A DNA stretch of 64,000 nt from Symsagittifera roscoffensis (Eukaryota; Xenacoelomorpha; Acoela; Convolutidae), in contig NC_087063.1 of NCBI RefSeq assembly GCF_963678635.1, forward strand, positions 9,954,386 to 10,018,385. The letters are read 5' to 3'. The position numbers and the translations under genes are program-made. Positions 43,693-54,879 of the stretch are shown here, in pieces; the stretch's first letter is position 1, and the number at the start of each line of letters is the position of its first letter. A model generated the notes under the pieces. That model saw nothing but the letters and a program-made list of their open reading frames with translations, made no database searches and was not told the DNA's origin.

Positions 43693-44772
43693 CTGCAAAG
43701 TATAATTTACATTTTATAAAATTATGTTAGTTCGTTTTTTTTTTCATGAATTTAGTTAGTTGTTTTCACAAAAGCGTTTTGTTTTAGTTCGGTTATTTTG
43801 AAGAGTTACTCACCCTTGAGTACCTCTTATTAAAAATAGAAGTGTGGTCACAAAGCGTGGATGTAGCGCGGTGGGTTAGGCCGGCTATAGAGCATGCTCA
43901 GGACGTCCTCTCTGGTGGGTTAGGCCAGGAGTGGGAGTATGATTGCATGCTGTTTCTTTGAGAGGTCCTGTTTTGTGATAACGTTTTATGTTGGGTTTAT
44001 GTTGGTCTTTCTTATGTTACTTTGGTTGTGTCCTTTTTTCAAAAATCAAATTGTTTTTGGTATGGGTTTGTCTTGCGACTTTTTTGTGTTTTATTATTTC
44101 TTTCTTAGACTTTATAATAGTCTTCAAAAGAATAAATTATCCAGTCTTAAACTGGGTTAATCCGGTTTGGGTACCGTTGGTTTTCTTTTCTTAGTCATGC
44201 TGTTATTTTATGATTTGTGGTGTTTAGTAAGCTGCGTTGGTTAGTTTGGTTTAGTATATAATTCCTTTCCAACCGGGTTAAAGGAAAGTTTGAAACTTGT
44301 TATCGTTTGGTAGAGTTGTTGAGTGTGAAAACTTGAAACTTAAAATCATTATTTAAACAATTTTTCGTGGGCGAGCTGTGCGAGTTTGGGTAGCATTCTT
44401 GAGCGAGTGAATGAAAATATTTGAAAAGGTTAGTACTGCTTTCTCATTTTATCAATTTATTGCATAGAATTTGATTTTTACTGCGTTTTGGGGAAACTTA
44501 AAATTATACATTTTCATCGTATTTAATTTTACTGCTTCGTGGGGAAATAATTTATAAATGAATTTACTACATTTGGTATGACTCTTACTACATTATTTAG
44601 TGCAAGAAATTAATGAATTTTAAGCTAATTTAACAAGTTGTATTTTTAATTTTCTTTTCTGTTTTGTAGGTGATCGTGGTGTGAAGACTAGAAATATAAA
44701 TCAAACATTGATAAAAAATGGTTAGTACTAATTTAAATTTATTAGTTAAGAGTATTTCAAATTATACTTACC
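43693..44772 (-). other. Candidate intron in the 3' part of the large element
   Basis: The donor AAG/GTAAGTATAATTT (44773/44772) and acceptor ACTTTGCAG (43694-43693) bound 1,080 bp without coding-looking frames on the minus strand. The first ORF upstream ends with TAA (44776-44774) one base before the donor. A tRNA-A-box-like stretch (TAGCGCGGTGGGTTAGGCC, about 43,864) lies inside on the plus strand. Confidence 0.4.
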
Positions 44773-44773
44773 T

Positions 44774-46570
44774 TAATCTTCTGGGAAAAAGCCGTGGGGG
44801 AAGATTTCGTGTATCATATCTGATGTTTTAAGTAATTTTGCTAGTATCCGTATGATGTTTTTAGTTTGTAGCAGTGGCCAAAGCAATTGAAGTGCTTTAA
44901 TGGTTTTTAGTTCTTCGGTGCCTACTGCAAACTCGTAAGGTGTGTTTTGAATGAGGTTATATAATTTATGATTGTTTTTAGTATTGTGAATGAATTCTAA
45001 TATGGGTATTTCAATAGGCTGGATGAATTCATGCGGGATAAGGAAGGGTCTGGATTCTTCGGCATTAAAGGTCTTCGTGATGGGACAAATATATACATTT
45101 GGGTAACTGGGTCATAGTTACGGAGGATGCCGTGGAGGTTAGTATCTTTGATGCAATATGTAAAATTTAGGAAAAATGGTGACGTGTACTTTGCGTTAAG
45201 GAACTGAAAACGATGGTGAGGTTGTCTTGATGGGGTGTGCAAATCAAAATGATTCTGTATAAAACGATAGTATGTATATGTGTGGGTTTGTTTAGTGCGT
45301 AACATAATATCGTGGGAACAGTGCAAATCGCGTTCATGTGGTGAAAGAAAGTGAAAGGTTAGTGAAAATAACTGAAATTTGTCGTGGAAACTTTTGTAAG
45401 CATGAATATCAGCTAGTGATTCTGAAATGTTGTGATCATACTTTCTATCAAAAATATTAAGTGTGAATATGTATGATGTTTTGATGAAAAATTTTTCTGT
45501 TAGTTGCGGGTTAGCGAAGCGGTCTTTATCTAAAAATTGGTCTTAATTAGGTCGGATGATATTATGGTCGCAATATTCTATTGTGAATTCGTTAGCTCGG
45601 GGTGCAGTGAATGTTTTTAGTAATTTTTTGTATCCTACGTAAGTAAATTGTCGAGGTGTTAGTGTTGTAGTGAGTCTATATAGCATGTCTTTGTTCTTTT
45701 CTATGTTGTCAGGAGTATTAGTTAGTGGTAGGCAAAGATGATAATAAGCTGTCCAATGAAGTTTTGGCATTAAAACATGTTCATCTACAAAACTACGTGT
45801 GTCATTAGTATCGTTAGGTGTGTTTAATGTATATTGCGGAAATGAGGGTAAGGTGATTGCAAGAAAATTTTTCGTGTTAGTGTGTTGCGGGTGATTAATA
45901 TATTCGCAGGCTGTTCCGGGTTTGGTCGGGAATGGGTGATTTGGGAATTTTCGTTTAAAAGTGCGATAAGCTCGGTGAGTGCTACTAGGTGTTTCGGTGG
46001 ATGTGGATGATTGTGTGAATGATGCAGTGTAAGCTGAGGAGGGTGTAGGAGTAGGTGGATTTGAGGATTCTATTGTGGAAGATAGTTGAAGTATTGTGAG
46101 GGTGTTAGGGTGTATTAACTGTTGTTGTAGGGTAATAAAATTATCGAGTTCCTGGGAAATTTGGGGGGTATCTGGAGAATTATTATATGATCTGTCGGAA
46201 TGAAGTGGAGAATAGGTTGGGGTCACTTGCGAAGCATAAGAAGGAGTGGAAACGGATGGGAGTGAATGAATTGATGGAATTGGTTGAAAAGGGGGTTTTG
46301 AAAAACTGAGGAGTTGGTCTGATTATAATTTGATGGAGATGGTTCGGAGTCTGCAAATTCGTCAGGGGTTTCTACATTAGGGTTATTAAGTTGTGAGATA
46401 GAGTATAAAACTGAAATATCTGAGTTAGCATCAGAATTCGTGCTTGATGATATATTAATAATCGGAAATTCGGGTGGTGGGACAGCAAAAAGTGGGATTA
46501 TTGGGATTTGAGTTTGGAGGTTGGCTGGGTGGGAATTTGAGCGATGTAGGGATCCAAGTTGTCGGCTCAT
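44774..46570 (-). pseudogene. Long unknown ORF downstream of the envelope gene
   Basis: Open frames 46570-46223, 46226-45543 and 45326-44997, plus a further frame to TAA at 44776, line up as one gene of about 600 codons with shifts near 46,225 and 45,050 and a stop at 45,543. The N-terminal third is rich in Pro, Ser, Thr and Asn. The rest looks globular: FKRKFPNHPFP, SFVDEHVLMPKLHWTAYYHL, TLTPRQFTYVGYKKLL and later FLNFTYCIKDTNLHGIL. There is no signal peptide, zinc finger or catalytic signature I know. Length and position, between env and the 3' end, match accessory genes of complex retroviruses and envelope-bearing elements. Function unknown. Confidence 0.5.
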
Positions 46571-49183
46571 CGTGGGCTAAAAAAATGATTATTTTGAGAT
46601 TGAAAAGTGGTGGTGTGGGGTTGTTCTATAAGTTGTTCGAATGTATTATCATTTTGAGAATGATGTGGTATTATGTGTTGGATGGGACTTTGTGTTGTAT
46701 TTGGTCTAAAAATTGGATTATGTGTGATTGCGAGGTTTCGAAAAATACGGAGAACTAATGATAATGGATGGTTTTGTGGTAGGGTTGGTATCTGTGGTGC
46801 TGTAGGTGTTGTATCTACATTATTATGTTCTTCATTGTATGTGTTTGATCTCGTGGATATTTTTGTATTATATTCTTTTATTTGTGCATCTAAAAGTATT
46901 TTGTTTATTGATGATGAAAAAATTCCAAAAAATCCTGCAAATAGAATACGTGCTACACTTGCTTGTCTGTTTACTTGTGTATGTATAGCGCATGTGCTAT
47001 AGATTCCTTTTAACAGTGAAAAAAGAAATCCTATAAAATTAAACATGGCGTATAAGATAGTTAATTTTTCTAAGATGTAATAGGGCCATCCTAGGAAAGC
47101 TAGAATTTTGTGCTTTAGGGTGACAAAACTGAAAATATTTATAGGAGAAATATCTTGTGGTCTGTATTTTTCACCGTTTAAATATATGTAGTCTTTGATA
47201 TCTTTAAAATATCCGCTGTAGTCTTGTGTATAAATGTCTGCAAATCCTGCGGTTTCGGCAAGTTTTCTTAAATTCTGGTCAATTGATTGTGTTTGTATTG
47301 TGTCCATTTGTGTTAATAATTCTTGAAAGTGTTGTGTTCTAATGTGATGCTGGATGTCTGATTTAGAATATATTCCAATTGATTGTATATCAATATTTGA
47401 GTTACGAGCAATGGCTCTGATGCTTTCAGGTGAAAACTTTTTGAGTGATTGCATTAATGTAGGGTATGGTGTAAGGAGATAGTATTTATCTTTATCGGGA
47501 TTTAATTGTACTACATTGTAGCTATTTTCGGATCCACATGAGACTGCGGTATCCCAAAAATATGTTCGTCTTGAAAGTGTGTCGACAAAATGTACTTTAT
47601 TTTTATAGAATATAGGGATTCTTTTATAACAACTTTTATCTTCGAAAACATATAATAGTGATACTTTTTTGGTGCAAGTATAAAACCATAAAATGTTTCC
47701 TTCGTAATCTAGAAAATTTGATCAGTTTCCTGATAATAAGTATCCTGCGTAAGGTATTTTTAGTACTGCTAGTGCGAGTGATTGTAGGATTTGTGTCCTT
47801 TCCAGTTCGCATAATTGGTGAAGTGTTTCTAATTCGGAGAGTGACATTTCTTGAATAATTCGACTAATTGTCTAGTTTAACTTCATATCTAAGTGGATAT
47901 CATAATGAATAATACCAAAATCGGTGCTATTCATTAGTGATAGTTCTTGCAAACGTGTGCTTTTACTGTCGTTTGGTTTTAGTTTTTCACCTGGTTGACC
48001 TGTGCTTTTTGAAAGTTAACTGGTATGTATAATGTTCCTTCATTTAGAGGGTGACTTGTGGCATAAGGGTCAATTTTTATTTTTCCAGTGGTCATGTCGA
48101 AACCTTTTTCGTATTCGACAAGTATTTCAGAGTATTGTGTTTTATAAAGCGGATTGCTATATTTACATGCAAATTCTTTTTCTTGATAGATTTGGAAACG
48201 TGGTAATTTATTTTCTATATCATGGATGTTTTTGAAATCAGTGCTTTGTTTACGAGATGGGTTCACGTGTTCGTATGGAATTGATTCAAAAAATATTTTT
48301 CAAGAAATTTTATCATTCGAGCGTGTATTTTTGCTACTTGAAAAGTTGTGCATAAATCTTTGGGAAACCAAACAATTGTTGCTTGTGTCCGTGTTGTAGG
48401 GTCACAATAACCTTGATCATTTTTGCAAGGTAATCTAAATCCTTGATAGATCATGGTGTTATCAGATAAATCTCGTGTGAGTTGTACTTTTTCGAGTTGT
48501 ATTTTCCAATCGAAAAACATTATTTGTTGATATCCTTTATTTTTTGTGTCTGCTTTGCAGTTTGAGGGGTCATTTATTCCAATGTGTGGTATCTAATGTT
48601 TATTGTGTATGTCATAAGTTAATCTTCCGTGTGCGCCGTTGTATGGATATTTTTCGTCTAATTTGATATGTCCCTGATATCGTTCAAGTTCTGCTTGATG
48701 TACAGAATCGGCAAAGATTAGAAAATTTACTAATTTTCTGTCTGTGTTTTAATTTCTTGTTAGGTTTAGTCTGAGTAAATCATTTTTACAATCATCGGGA
48801 TTTAGATGTAAAAGTCGTTCTATGTTACTTTGGTAAAACGATTCGTAGTCAAGTCGGTTTTTATTTCCGTTTGAAACTTGTGAACAATGTACTTTCTTTT
48901 TAGAAAAGGTTGCTGTAAATTTATATCCTGTGACTGTTGTTGCTCGGGCTTTTGAATATAATGTTGCTATTACATTTGTAGTTTCTATAGCTTGTGGTTC
49001 TGTTTCGCATTGTGATACTTGATTTATTGCATATTTGTGTAGTGTTTTTTGTTCGTTTTCTTCACAATCGTAGTGTGTTACTAATAAATCCTGGGGTCCT
49101 GTGCGAGGAGAAGGATTTGTGTTCCGGTTGGAAAATATGAGAAAAAAGATGTGTTGAAATGTTAATATTTTTAGAATATACAT
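46567..49183 (-). pseudogene. env-like: Envelope-like glycoprotein gene of the large element, broken
   Basis: Starts with ATG at 49183 and a hydrophobic signal (residues 3-17), then a cysteine-bearing ectodomain with HYDCE and an IETTNVIATLY segment. The same HxDC, C and IETT landmarks occur in the remnant at 10261-12443. A TAA at 48751-48749 and shifts near 48,265 and between 47,980 and 47,454 interrupt it. Later landmarks are YCELER (about 47,820), RIPIFYKNKVHFVD (about 47,600), and in the last frame (47454-46567) a membrane-spanning region (LAFLGWPYYILEKL to FGIFSSSINKIL, about residues 115-190) followed by a long Pro/Thr-rich cytoplasmic tail. Probable role: surface and fusion protein. 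A chuvirus-like origin is a possibility that I cannot test here. Confidence 0.65.
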
Positions 49184-49185
49184 GT

Positions 49186-50223
49186 TTATGATAATCCTGA
49201 GTATGGGTTATAAAATGTGATGTAACCAATTGTGTTTTTGGTATATCTGTCGTATTTATGTATTACTTCAGTTGTTATAAACGGTGGTAGTAGCGATTGA
49301 GCTGTTATATTTGGTGGATTTAATGGGTAGGGATGTTGAACAATATTATTAAGTTTGATCGTGATTTCGAATTTCAATTGGAGACTATTCTGTTGAAGTA
49401 TTTGAATATTGTGTTCTCGAATATCTTCGTGGATATCTTGTCTATATTGTAATCTATTGAGTGCCCAACTGTGGAGTCGGTTACTTTCTTGATTTTGTCC
49501 AAATAATGGAGGAGGTGCTACGAATGTGTTCCAATCTAATCGTAAAGGGATATTTGTTGATGATTGTTCTCGATATCTAGCGTCGAGGTTATTCGGAAAA
49601 TTTAAAGGGAAAAGCGTCGGTGAAATTTGACTTAATGATGGTGTTGATGGTAGTGATAATGTTTCTGGTAGTGATGATAGTGTTGTATCCGTAGAAATAT
49701 CTATTGGGTCATTCACTAAGTTTGGTTCACCTTGTGTATATGAGTGTGTTGTCCAATATGGTAGTCGTGCGGTTGGATTGGGGGGGTTAAAGGAATTTTC
49801 ACGTATTTGCTCAGATCTTGGTGTTGAACCTAAGTAATCTGAGGGTATACTTGAGGTGCTACGTTGTGAAAGGAGTGGGGGAGTTTCTGGTAATGTACTA
49901 TTTGGGTTTTCTGAAGTAGTTGGTGTTGGTGATTGGGGTATATCAAAATGAACTCTAGGGGTTTGAAAACTTCTGTTTGGTCGTGGATGTATAATTTGTC
50001 GATTTATTTCTACTGTATTTTGGTTTTGACTAATGTTTCTTATTCTAATTAATTCTTGTGGTAATGTGGGGTACAAGTTATATGTTGGTTCACTTAGGGG
50101 TGCCTGTCGCTGAACTGGTTCTAATGGTTCGGATAAGCGAGCGTGTCGTTCTTCAAAATTGTATGGGTTATCTTGAAAAGAAATTCGTGTGGATGTTTGG
50201 GGGTTTTGGGTAGTTGTAGGCAT
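49186..50223 (-). CDS. Proline/serine/threonine-rich ORF just upstream of env
   Basis: An intact ATG-to-TAA frame of 345 codons. The product is very rich in Pro, Ser, Thr, Asn and Gln (e.g. PPLLSQRSTSSIPSDYLGS) in its first 220 residues. The C-terminal third is more ordered (LRLDWNTFVAPPPLFGQNQE, LQYRQDIHEDIREHNIQ). There is no signal peptide, cysteine cluster or membrane segment. Its TAA is followed after two bases by the env ATG (TAAACATG), in a different frame, suggesting reinitiation or alternative splicing on a shared mRNA. It is the longest undamaged frame after the first gag segment. It could be a matrix-like, regulatory or Gag-related accessory protein; unknown. Confidence 0.55.
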   Translation of the reverse strand: MPTTTQNPQTSTRISFQDNPYNFEERHARLSEPLEPVQRQAPLSEPTYNLYPTLPQELIRIRNISQNQNTVEINRQIIHPRPNRSFQTPRVHFDIPQSPTPTTSENPNSTLPETPPLLSQRSTSSIPSDYLGSTPRSEQIRENSFNPPNPTARLPYWTTHSYTQGEPNLVNDPIDISTDTTLSSLPETLSLPSTPSLSQISPTLFPLNFPNNLDARYREQSSTNIPLRLDWNTFVAPPPLFGQNQESNRLHSWALNRLQYRQDIHEDIREHNIQILQQNSLQLKFEITIKLNNIVQHPYPLNPPNITAQSLLPPFITTEVIHKYDRYTKNTIGYITFYNPYSGLS

Positions 50224-50309
50224 TGTTGGGTTTTCTTGGGATGATGCCGGTGAAGACTGACTTTGTGATTGTTGGTTAGCAAATTTTGAAAGTGTTCGAT
50301 TGGTTTTTT

Positions 50310-50498
50310 CTAGTGGGAAGATTTATGTTTATTGTAGTATTCTTCAATGAAAAGAATTAAAAGGATTGTTGCTAAGGCGAATGTGATTATTGCCTTTTTT
50401 ACACATTTGCACATTGTCAGTATTAGGGATGATAAAAATATGATGAAAATTACAAATAGTAAAAAAATATCTGTTCTACTAAAAATTGTCCGTATCAT
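50310..50498 (-). CDS. Small membrane ORF 2 of the large element
   Basis: 62 codons from ATG at 50498. Two hydrophobic segments (about residues 11-29 and 37-52) flank MCKCVKK, a short basic loop with paired cysteines; the tail is charged (EEYYNKHKSSH). The ATG follows directly on the TAA of the preceding ORF in the same frame, so the two could once have been one protein of about 141 residues. Size and topology recall viroporin-like or small accessory membrane proteins. That is a resemblance only. Confidence 0.45.
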   Translation of the reverse strand: MIRTIFSRTDIFLLFVIFIIFLSSLILTMCKCVKKAIITFALATILLILFIEEYYNKHKSSH

Positions 50499-50738
50499 TT
50501 AAATAGACTTTGGATTATCGTACCTGTGAATATGATCAATGATTTGGAAAATTTGGAGATATATTTCAAATAGGGAGTAGAAAATTAAGAAAATGTTGCA
50601 AAAAGTTATTAAAATGATTATAAAAGCTTCAAAAGTATTAAATAGAAATTTGAACAAAAGTTTGAATAGTATGAAAAAGTTTAATAAAAGATTTAAAATT
50701 GTATTTTTAAAGATATTGACTGATCGAGAGAAAAACAT
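50499..50738 (-). CDS. Small membrane ORF 1 of the large element
   Basis: 79 codons from ATG at 50738, dominated by Phe, Leu and Ile, with two or three likely membrane segments (about residues 13-33, 38-60) and a short polar end (DHIHRYDNPKSI). It ends in TAA immediately before the ATG of small ORF 2. T/A-rich DNA readily codes hydrophobic residues, so chance cannot be excluded; the strand agreement and the tight join to the next ORF favour a real gene. Confidence 0.4.
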   Translation of the reverse strand: MFFSRSVNIFKNTILNLLLNFFILFKLLFKFLFNTFEAFIIILITFCNIFLIFYSLFEIYLQIFQIIDHIHRYDNPKSI

Positions 50739-51331
50739 TTAAGAAATGATTTCCTCGTCGAATATTTTTTGTTGTTTGAGGCAAAATTCAAGCGTGGTCG
50801 AGTTATTTATGGATTTTTTGACAAGTGGGTTGAGTTTTGTGAAAAATTGTTGCGGGCTAATTTTATGGTGTTCGGGTGGTCTTCTTTGCTTTATTTTTAT
50901 TTGTCGGGTGATCTGGGGTATTTTTGAAATATTTGTACTTTAGGCTAAATGATTATGGTCCTTTTTTACTTTAGGCTAATTTGTTATTTTTGGTTGGAGG
51001 GTTTTTGAGGTCTGAGTTGGGAAAATATTGTCGATCTTTGCGTTATTAGATAGGGGAGGGTTGTAATATTATGGTGGTATTTATTTTAGTTGTCAAGTTT
51101 TAGCGAGTTGCTTATTTTTGGCCTGGAGGTTGTAAAGTTATAGTTATAGATATACCTGGAGTTTATTATCTTTCGGCTAATAGGTTGGTGTTAGAGGTAT
51201 AGAAGGTGACGGATTTAAGTGAATCCTATTGGCTGAATCTGAACTAGAATTGTTGCGTGTTTGTCAGCATGTTATTTTGAAAAATGAAAGTTCAAAATGA
51301 TCCAGAGGTGCAAAGATTATTAATTTTAAAA
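50739..51331 (-). other. Non-coding gap between pol and the membrane ORFs
   Basis: No frame recognised. On the plus strand TTTAGGCTAA-type words recur (50,941, 50,970 and nearby). It may hold the acceptor for the downstream genes; none stands out. Confidence 0.4.
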
Positions 51332-53205
51332 TTAAAATTGTTTTTGAAATTCAACTTTCTTTAATATTTTAGATTGTGGGATGAATGTTTTGTAGTTTTT
51401 ACGTGGTTGATTTCTAAGTCGTGATAATTCTCTATGTTTTGATTTTTCTACTTGTTCTTTTGGTAGAATTTTTTTAATCATTTTCCTATTTTTTCTTTCT
51501 TTTTGGGGTATTTTTGGGTCTGGCGTTTTTGTGTTGTTTTGAGTTGTGGTTTGTTTTTGAATTTGATCTTTATGATGAACTTTGTGTTGTTCATCTAGTT
51601 CTTTTTCTGTATGATTTTGAATATTTTTTAAACCTGTGAAAGAATATAATTGAGTTAATTCGCGTAGTGCGCATTCTTTTGGGTAGTAGGGCAATAGATT
51701 GTTACGATGTTGAACAATTTCTTTTTTGGTTGAATCTGTGAGTTTGTACGTTACGTCAGTGGGTTTGTCAATTATTTGGTATGTTCCTTTTTGAAGGGTT
51801 GTAATTTTTTAGAGATTCCTTTTTGTGTAATAAAGTTAGGTATTAAGACAAATGTTCCATTTTTTTAATCTGTGGCTTGTTTAAAGCGTGAATTATTTTG
51901 GTCGTTAATATTTTGCCTTTGTAACAATTTCTTTGTTACTTTTTGGTAAATTTCATTGTGTTTTTTATCTCTATTTTAAATCCATTCGGTGTGTGTGCCG
52001 GAGGCTAATTTAAGAATTTGTGGGTGATGAAAATGATCTTCATCATATGTGTGTAAAGGTAGGTTATAACAAATTGAGTCTTTATTTGGTTGGCAATAAC
52101 CTTGTGCATTTTTATGGGAATTTGCCGTAAACATAATTGGCTTACGTGGCTTTTGATTAAAAACCATTTCGTATGGTGACATTCCTAAAGTTGTCGTGTT
52201 TGTGAATTGTATGCTAAGGGGAATAATTTTACATCTGCTGACCATTCTGTGTATTTTGTATCATTTCCATTTATGATACATCTAAGATATTCTTGTAGTG
52301 AACGGTTCATACCTTCGACTAAACCGTTTGTCCAAGGTGCATGAGATGTACGTGGTTTATGTTTGATGTTGTGTAAGTGGCATAGTGTGATTATTTCATT
52401 ATTTATGAATTCTTTACCGTTGTCTGTAACTAAGATTTCGGGTAGTCCGAATTTAGCTATCCAATGTTCATAAAGCATCGTGTAGGCGTAATAGGAATTA
52501 CAATGTGGTACTGGGTTGAGTGCTACATAATGTGTAAATGCGTCAACAAGGATCATAATGTAGGAGTTTCCTTCTGAGGATGGTGAAATTGGTCCTTTTG
52601 TGTCGAATGAAATGCGATGGTTAAAATAAAAACTTTGTCCTTTAAAAACTTGTTTTTGTGCTATTTGTTTTTGATTTGGATAAGGTTTTTTTAATTGACA
52701 TATTATACAATCATTGCATAATACTTTTATCCAAATTGGTGCATTTGGGAAATAAAAATTTTGGGTAAAGTTTGAGTATGTTTTTTCTGATCCGGAGTGT
52801 CCTTTAGTATTTTGTGTATGTGAGATATTAAAAGCTATTAATGTCATACTTAAAGGAAGACAGGGAACTTTAGAATAATTTAATTGATATTCTAAAAGAT
52901 CTGTATTTTCATCAATTGCTGTGTTATTAAATTTTCGGAAATATCGGAGGAGTTTTATTTCCTAAAATTGTGGTATCTGCTTTTACGGGCTGCCATGATT
53001 TTAGTTGTCTAATTACTGGGTCGAGATTTTGATATTGTTTTAAAAGTTCAAGTGTAATTTTATCTGTTGGGGGGAGAAAAATATTGTCAATTTCTAGTTT
53101 TGTTAAAGGAATTGTGTCAAGTGGGTCATGAAGGTCAAAAACTTGGTTGATTGTGTATTTTAAATCCTTTGTTTGTGGTCCTGATAAATTTATTTTATCG
53201 GTCAA
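51332..53205 (-). pseudogene. pol (IN): Integrase region of pol, frameshifted
   Basis: Frames 53205-52927, 52847-52185, 52245-51976 and 51694-51332 together cover a Ty3-type integrase. In the second frame a zinc-binding HHCC domain shows H10, H17 (GHSG), C44 and C47. The catalytic core has D82 (SFDTKGP), D142 (VTDNGKEF) and E178 (NGLVEGMN), with 35 residues between the last two, so the DD35E triad is intact. The C-terminal part shows SPYEMVFNQKPRKP, typical downstream of the core. The last frame is a lysine-rich tail that ends pol at 51332. Breaks lie near 52,900, 52,200 and between 51,970 and 51,700. Integrase inserts the DNA copy into chromosomes. The chance of activity is nil because of the frameshifts. 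Confidence 0.85.
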
Positions 53206-53255
53206 ACTTTCTTTTTCAATTAAAGGAAAAGGGTCTTTTTTATGCGAGTATTGTT

Positions 53256-54541
53256 TTATTCTTTTTGTTGAGTGTTATTTTTTATCCATTGTGAGTATGG
53301 AATTGGTTTAAAAGTTGATGTGCCTAGTAAGTCAACTTCGTAGTGATTATTCTGGCAATCTAAGTAGAGTGAGAAATGTTTTAGGTTATTTATCTGTGAT
53401 TGATCAATATCAGTTTTTACTGCATATTTGCATTCTAATCGGGGTGATGTTTCATCTTTTGCGAGATAAAATTTAATATTTTGTGGTATTTCAACTGTAG
53501 TTTTTTGTGTGAGTAATTCAGGTGGCGTATTTCGACTTAATGTATCTGGTAATGCAAGGTTTTTTCCTGCTGTCCAAACTATATGTAAGTTTGGAAATTT
53601 CATTAGAATTAGTTGAAATCTATAAACTCTATGATTTGGATTTGACTTTTGTGTAAAGAGAAATATAATTGAATTGTAATCTGTGAAGAGAACTGTTTTG
53701 ATCCAAGTATCAGACATTCATATTCTGTAAGTGTATAAATTATAGCTGTACATTCTCTCATTAGAGTTGAGAGTCGTAGCTCTGCTTGAGTGAATAATCG
53801 TGAATTTGCTGAAATATGGTTCATTTTATTTGTTCCACTATGTGATTGTAGCAATGCTGCACCGATGCCAAAGTTTAAAGCATCGCACATTGAATAGAAT
53901 GGTTGATCTGGATCTGGAATTGTGTTTGAAATTTGTTCAGTTAAAAGTTTTTTAATTTCTTCAAATCGTGTTTGGTGTTCAGTGGTCCATTCAAAATTAT
54001 TTTGTTGTCTGAGGATATTATAGAAGGGTCTTAAATATAATTGCATTTTGTAAACATATTTATTTAAGAAATGTAACATTCCAAGGAATTCTTGGATTTT
54101 CTTTTTATTTGTTGGTGGCTGAAGTTTTTGAATAGCATCAAACCGTGATTTTAATGGAGTGATAGTGTTTTGTTCAATATTATGTCCTAAAAATTTAACG
54201 AGTGTTAGAAAGAAGTGTGATTTATCGGGAGCTGCTTTCAGATTTTCGTTCTGAAGTATCTTATGGTATTGTTCTAAAACTGTAAACATCTCGTCTTTGG
54301 TTTGCGATTGCATAAAAACATCGTCTAAAAATGTGATTGCATTTTTCTTGAGTATTAGTGGTCGAAAAATTTTCCTCATAAAAGCTGAAAAAGCTGCTGG
54401 TCCTATGGATATTCCATTGAATAAGCGATTGAATTCATATTGTTGATTTCCAATAACAAATTGTGTTAAACGTCGTGATTGTTCACCTAGTGGCATTTGA
54501 TTATAAGCACTATAGTGATGAACTAATTTTTCCAACGTCAA
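53256..54541 (-). pseudogene. pol (RT-RH): Reverse transcriptase / RNase H region of pol, frameshifted
   Basis: The frame 54541-53609 carries the second half of a Ty3-like reverse transcriptase: SAYNQMPLG, FNRLFNGISIGPAAFSAFM, the catalytic FLDD (residues 71-74; 54331-54320), FLGHNI (117-122), then FLGMLHFLNKYV and FEWT before RNase H. RNase H starts MCDALNFGIGAALLQ (D220) and includes RECTAIIYTLTEYE. A shift near 53,700 moves to 53717-53256, where TDYNS and the connection end VWTAGKNLALPDTLSRN are seen. In motif A, before SAYNQ, the expected aspartate is absent: the residues are LVHHY. Upstream, 54,880-54,541 is riddled with stops, so the fingers subdomain is largely lost. Confidence 0.85.
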
Positions 54542-54879
54542 ATTTTGATGTTGCGTAGACTGTTGAATATTTTAACAGTTGTTTTGCTAATTTATCAAAT
54601 TTGGTTTGTGTAATTTGTGAATGTTCAAAATTAAACATTGTTAAAAATTTTTGCTGTTCTTTTGTGTAATTTGTTATATGAATGTTGGTTTAAAATATGG
54701 TGTCTTTGTGAAGTAATCTGTATTTCTCTTTTCATTACTTATTATATTATTTATAGATAATTCTTCGTCAAGAATTGTTGATCAGCAAATGTCTAATAAT
54801 TTTAGTATATTATTAATGCGGTAGGCTACTTCATTTATAGGTGAAATTGTAGCATTTGTTTCACAATATCCTAAAAGTC

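Noticed and set aside
43939-44194. Hydrophobic plus-strand frames
   Set aside because: Phe/Leu/Cys-rich products of T-rich DNA opposite the element's candidate intron; no initiation or domain support.
46474-47002. Plus-strand frames within the env and 3' ORF region
   Set aside because: They lie opposite coding frames with clear motifs and have T/G-driven composition.
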